64,000 nt of DNA, from assembly GCF_001531445.1 (NCBI RefSeq), contig NZ_LQYA01000004.1, positions 1-64,000 of the forward strand, written 5' to 3'. The notes under the pieces are model-generated. The model worked only from the letters and a program-made list of their open reading frames with translations. It was not told the origin of the DNA and did no database searches. Numbering within the stretch: position 1 is the first letter of the stretch; each line of letters starts with the position of its first letter. The position numbers and the translations under genes are program-made. This stretch comes from Sporosarcina koreensis (GTDB lineage Bacteria > Bacillota > Bacilli > Bacillales_A > Planococcaceae). Below, in pieces: positions 61,824 to 64,000 of this stretch.

Positions 61824-62954
61824 TCATTCCACTACAATATTCGCCTGCTTCGTAGTGAAGTCTTCCTCTGGATAATACGCGTCTTTCACTAATAGATTCG
61901 GCCCCAAGCATTTCACAGCTGGGCAATGGCAGCCAATCGTTTTTGCAAGCGGACGGTCCAACCATCTGTCGAGCATTTCGGGCAGTGAATCATGCTGGAT
62001 ATTGCCCATCGGAGGTGTGTCGCCGAAATCGGTTACGATGACGTCGCCCGTGAAAATATTGACGTTCAAACGGGAGCGGCCGTCCGGGTCGTTGCGCACC
62101 GAGACGTTTTTACTGCTGTGAATGCGTTTCAACAACTTCAAATCCTCTTCATTTTGGCTGCAAGGATAAAACGGCAATGTGCCGAATAGCATCCACACAT
62201 CTTCATCCCGCATATCTAATAATTGATGGATCGCTTCCCGCGTTTCATCGAGCGACAGCACTTCAAGCTGTGAGGCAAAATCACTTGGGTACATAGGATG
62301 CACCTCGTGCCTCGCGCACTTCATCTCCTCGACGATTTGGCGATGGATATGGCCGAGATGCGGGAGTGTCCGTTTATTCAACATCGTTTCTGCGGAAACC
62401 ATAACGCCAGCCTCTGCTAAAGCGCGGCTATTGTCGATCATGCGTTGGAACTGTTCGGCACGGCGTTCCCTTGGCGGTTTTCTTTCCATATTCGCGAAGC
62501 CGCCATCTACGAAATCATCGACTGTGCCCCAGTTATGGGATATATGCAAAACGTCCAAGTAAGGTGCAATTCCCATATAACGCTCAAGCGGCATCGTTAA
62601 ATTCGAATTCATTTGCGTTCGAACGCCACGTTCATGTGCATATTTCAATAAAGGCAAAACATATTGTTCAACCGACTTTTTGGAGAACATCGGCTCGCCG
62701 CCTGTTATGCTGATCGTCCGTAAATGCGGTATTTCATCGAGTCGGGACAGGAGCAAGTCAATTGGCAATGCGTCCGGATCTTTATGTTGCAGCATATAGC
62801 CGACCGCGCAATGCTCACATCGCATATTGCACAAATATGTAGTTGTAAATTCAATGCTCGATAATGTTAATTTACCATGCTCCTGCACGTCCAAGTAGGC
62901 TTCCCACGGGTCATAGGCAGGTGACATTTTTTTCAATGTTGCTACATTCTTCAT
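61824..62954 (-). CDS. yfkAB: YfkAB radical SAM/CxCxxxxC motif protein
   Basis: A 376-aa radical SAM protein. The 4Fe-4S cluster motif is CNMRCEHC (Cx3Cx2C) near residue 42, followed by SITGGEPMFSKKSV; a second Cys cluster CHCPAVKC lies near the C-terminus, giving the family its name. Also MSAETMLNKRTLPHLG-like central part (VMVSAETMLNK) and VTDFGDTPPMGNI. The reaction is unknown. Single gene; element E3 abuts its stop. Confidence 0.9.
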   Translation of the reverse strand: MKNVATLKKMSPAYDPWEAYLDVQEHGKLTLSSIEFTTTYLCNMRCEHCAVGYMLQHKDPDALPIDLLLSRLDEIPHLRTISITGGEPMFSKKSVEQYVLPLLKYAHERGVRTQMNSNLTMPLERYMGIAPYLDVLHISHNWGTVDDFVDGGFANMERKPPRERRAEQFQRMIDNSRALAEAGVMVSAETMLNKRTLPHLGHIHRQIVEEMKCARHEVHPMYPSDFASQLEVLSLDETREAIHQLLDMRDEDVWMLFGTLPFYPCSQNEEDLKLLKRIHSSKNVSVRNDPDGRSRLNVNIFTGDVIVTDFGDTPPMGNIQHDSLPEMLDRWLDRPLAKTIGCHCPAVKCLGPNLLVKDAYYPEEDFTTKQANIVVE

Positions 62955-63040
62955 TTCTAAGACTCCCTATTAGTTAATTACATTAAAATAGTATGAGCTT
63001 CATTCTGCTCATTTGCAACCTCAGACCCTTATACCAAAAA

Positions 63041-63082
63041 GACAAAAAGTATCAGGAGAGTGTTCTCTCGATACTTTTTGTC
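63041..63082 (-). terminator. Terminator of the second VOC gene
   Basis: GACAAAAAGTATC (63041-63053) pairs with GATACTTTTTGTC (63070-63082), with GGAGAG/CTCTC extending the stem; strong in both directions. Confidence 0.85.
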
Positions 63083-63099
63083 ATAGCTGAAAAATTTCG

Positions 63100-63507
63100 T
63101 TATTCGGATTCCGGAACGATTGGCCAGTCGCTCCAAATGTCTAGTTTGTTTCCATCGGGGTCGTACACATAGAAGTTTTGTCCACAATCATGATTGTCTT
63201 CAATCGCCGTTATTTCCGCGCCATTCACCAGTAGTTCTTCATAAAGGCGATGAAAATCGGTAACTTGCAATGTAATCGAACATTGATCCTCGCCGCCAAT
63301 TTCCGTGAAGTTTGCATTCACCCGATCCTTGCTTTGGATTAAAAAGATGAATTGTCCGGATTCTAATGTGAGTTGGACTTGCGTAGCATCTGATTCGACT
63401 GGACCAAGCGCTTTCAATTTCAAATGCTTGGCATACCAATCTGCAGATGCTTTCGGATTGGCAACCGGCAAATAGATCGTTTCAATTCGTTTGATGAAAC
63501 TAGCCAT
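63100..63507 (-). CDS. VOC (glyoxalase-like) protein
   Basis: A 135-aa vicinal-oxygen-chelate protein: RIETIYLPVANPKASADWYAKHLKLK, SITLQVTDFHRLYEEL and NFYVYDPDGNKLDIWSDWP. Typical of small Bacillales VOC proteins of unassigned substrate. It lies 12 bases after the next upstream gene, so the two are probably cotranscribed. Start ATG follows GGGGGAG. Confidence 0.82.
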   Translation of the reverse strand: MASFIKRIETIYLPVANPKASADWYAKHLKLKALGPVESDATQVQLTLESGQFIFLIQSKDRVNANFTEIGGEDQCSITLQVTDFHRLYEELLVNGAEITAIEDNHDCGQNFYVYDPDGNKLDIWSDWPIVPESE

Positions 63508-63519
63508 CGTTCTCCCCCT

Positions 63520-64000
63520 TTAGTTTCGTAACGGAACAAACAAGTCAATTTCGCTATTTTCGCTTTCCCCTTGATATCGGTCATCCCAATATTCGATGTC
63601 TATTTCCCTCGATGGATCGCAATATTGCGTCCGCATCCATTCAGTGATTCCATCATACGTTTGGTGAATATTCGATTCCGGACCTTGGTGTAAAAAGTGA
63701 GCATAGCGACCCGCCGGTATTCTATACTCCACCATTCCCTCAGGGATGTGCTGATCAGTCGTTGCCCCGACGCCAACTATATTTTCATACGGGATGTCTG
63801 GTGTAAACGCCTTGTCTGTCGGATAAATTTGAATGAGATAGACTCCATCCCCAGTCCGTGCTTCCAATTCAGCCATTCGATTCTTAATCGTGTTATGCAT
63901 ATCCCGCACAAACCCTTTTTCAATGATATTGCGAAGACTGTCGGTTACTGTGAAGCCGATAATACGAACAGTCTCCATTTCTTTCAACTGTATTGGTTTC
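63520..64000 (-). CDS. GyrI-like effector-binding domain protein, cut by the window edge
   Basis: At least 155 residues of a stand-alone AraC_E_bind/GyrI-like small-molecule-binding domain: METVRIIGFTVT, YENIVGVGATTDQHIPEGMVEYRIPAGRYAHFLHQG and the end IDIEYWDDRYQGESENSEIDLFVPLR. The frame has no stop up to the edge (reading KPIQLKEMET), and the visible TTG and ATG have no ribosome site, so the true start is probably beyond 64000. Related proteins bind drugs or dyes. Likely in one operon with the VOC gene. Confidence 0.75.
   Translation of the reverse strand, partial: KPIQLKEMETVRIIGFTVTDSLRNIIEKGFVRDMHNTIKNRMAELEARTGDGVYLIQIYPTDKAFTPDIPYENIVGVGATTDQHIPEGMVEYRIPAGRYAHFLHQGPESNIHQTYDGITEWMRTQYCDPSREIDIEYWDDRYQGESENSEIDLFVPLRN

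Overview
The window looks like a chromosomal segment of a low-to-mid GC Gram-positive bacterium of the order Bacillales, most likely Planococcaceae (Sporosarcina-like). This rests on the des-desK-desR order, the dppABCDE-ykfABCD order, a trpEDCFBA operon without trpG behind a tRNA-Trp T-box, YugN/YtxJ/YfkAB/DUF4003 proteins, a DUF2243-CtaG pair, strong AGGAGG ribosome sites and many TTG starts. No rRNA, tRNA, prophage or CRISPR array was seen.

Layout. 0.3-3.2 kb: cold/fluidity module Des-DesK-DesR, next to a 21-bp tandem array. 3.4-8.8 kb: an in-frame PlsY-YtxJ ORF, a PAP2 phosphatase, an alkyltransferase-like protein, a small gene behind a LexA-type box, MscL and a DUF2207 membrane protein. 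9-12 kb: a decayed NERD gene, a 30-aa membrane peptide, and an RRNPP-type receptor whose stop codon overlaps the start of a 52-aa exported propeptide, a probable peptide quorum-sensing pair. 12.2-16.5 kb: a six-gene GntR/ABC operon with a YtrA-like operator. 16.8-19 kb: VOC protein, coiled-coil protein, acyl-CoA thioesterase. 19-24.2 kb: complete urease operon ureABCEFGD. 24.5-34.4 kb: dpp/ykf operon for uptake and breakdown of cell-wall and other oligopeptides, behind a CodY-like box. 34.8-38.6 kb: a 56-aa secreted Cys-containing peptide gene, then a decayed group II intron (class C-like, placed right after a terminator) interrupted by an IS1182-family element. 38.7-44.4 kb: a second oligopeptide ABC operon (oppDFBCA). 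44.7-52.4 kb: DUF4003 gene and the T-box-controlled trp operon. 52.4-64 kb: RluF-type pseudouridine synthase, an ABC exporter with a two-module permease plus a decayed permease-start copy, YugN, DUF2243-CtaG, an Xaa-Pro peptidase, an AEC transporter, YfkAB radical SAM protein, a VOC protein and a GyrI-like protein cut by the window edge.

The most unusual theme is a system of short intergenic arrays with a strict 20- or 21-bp period in which about half of each unit is conserved and half is variable. Two families (TTATCTATTGAAT and WTATCGATCATTTCCC) have 21-bp units and end in related tails (near RTGACYTTTTACCTA); a third (CGCATAAATC) has 20-bp units. Next to several arrays sits a separate ~57-bp element (TTGTC..GCGCG..hairpin..CTTCCC) whose hairpin differs in sequence between copies but keeps its pairing. 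Three of these modules lie head to tail in the trp leader between the T-box and trpE. I cannot assign a function. The peptide-receptor pair at 10.5-11.9 kb is the best candidate for a new functional system.
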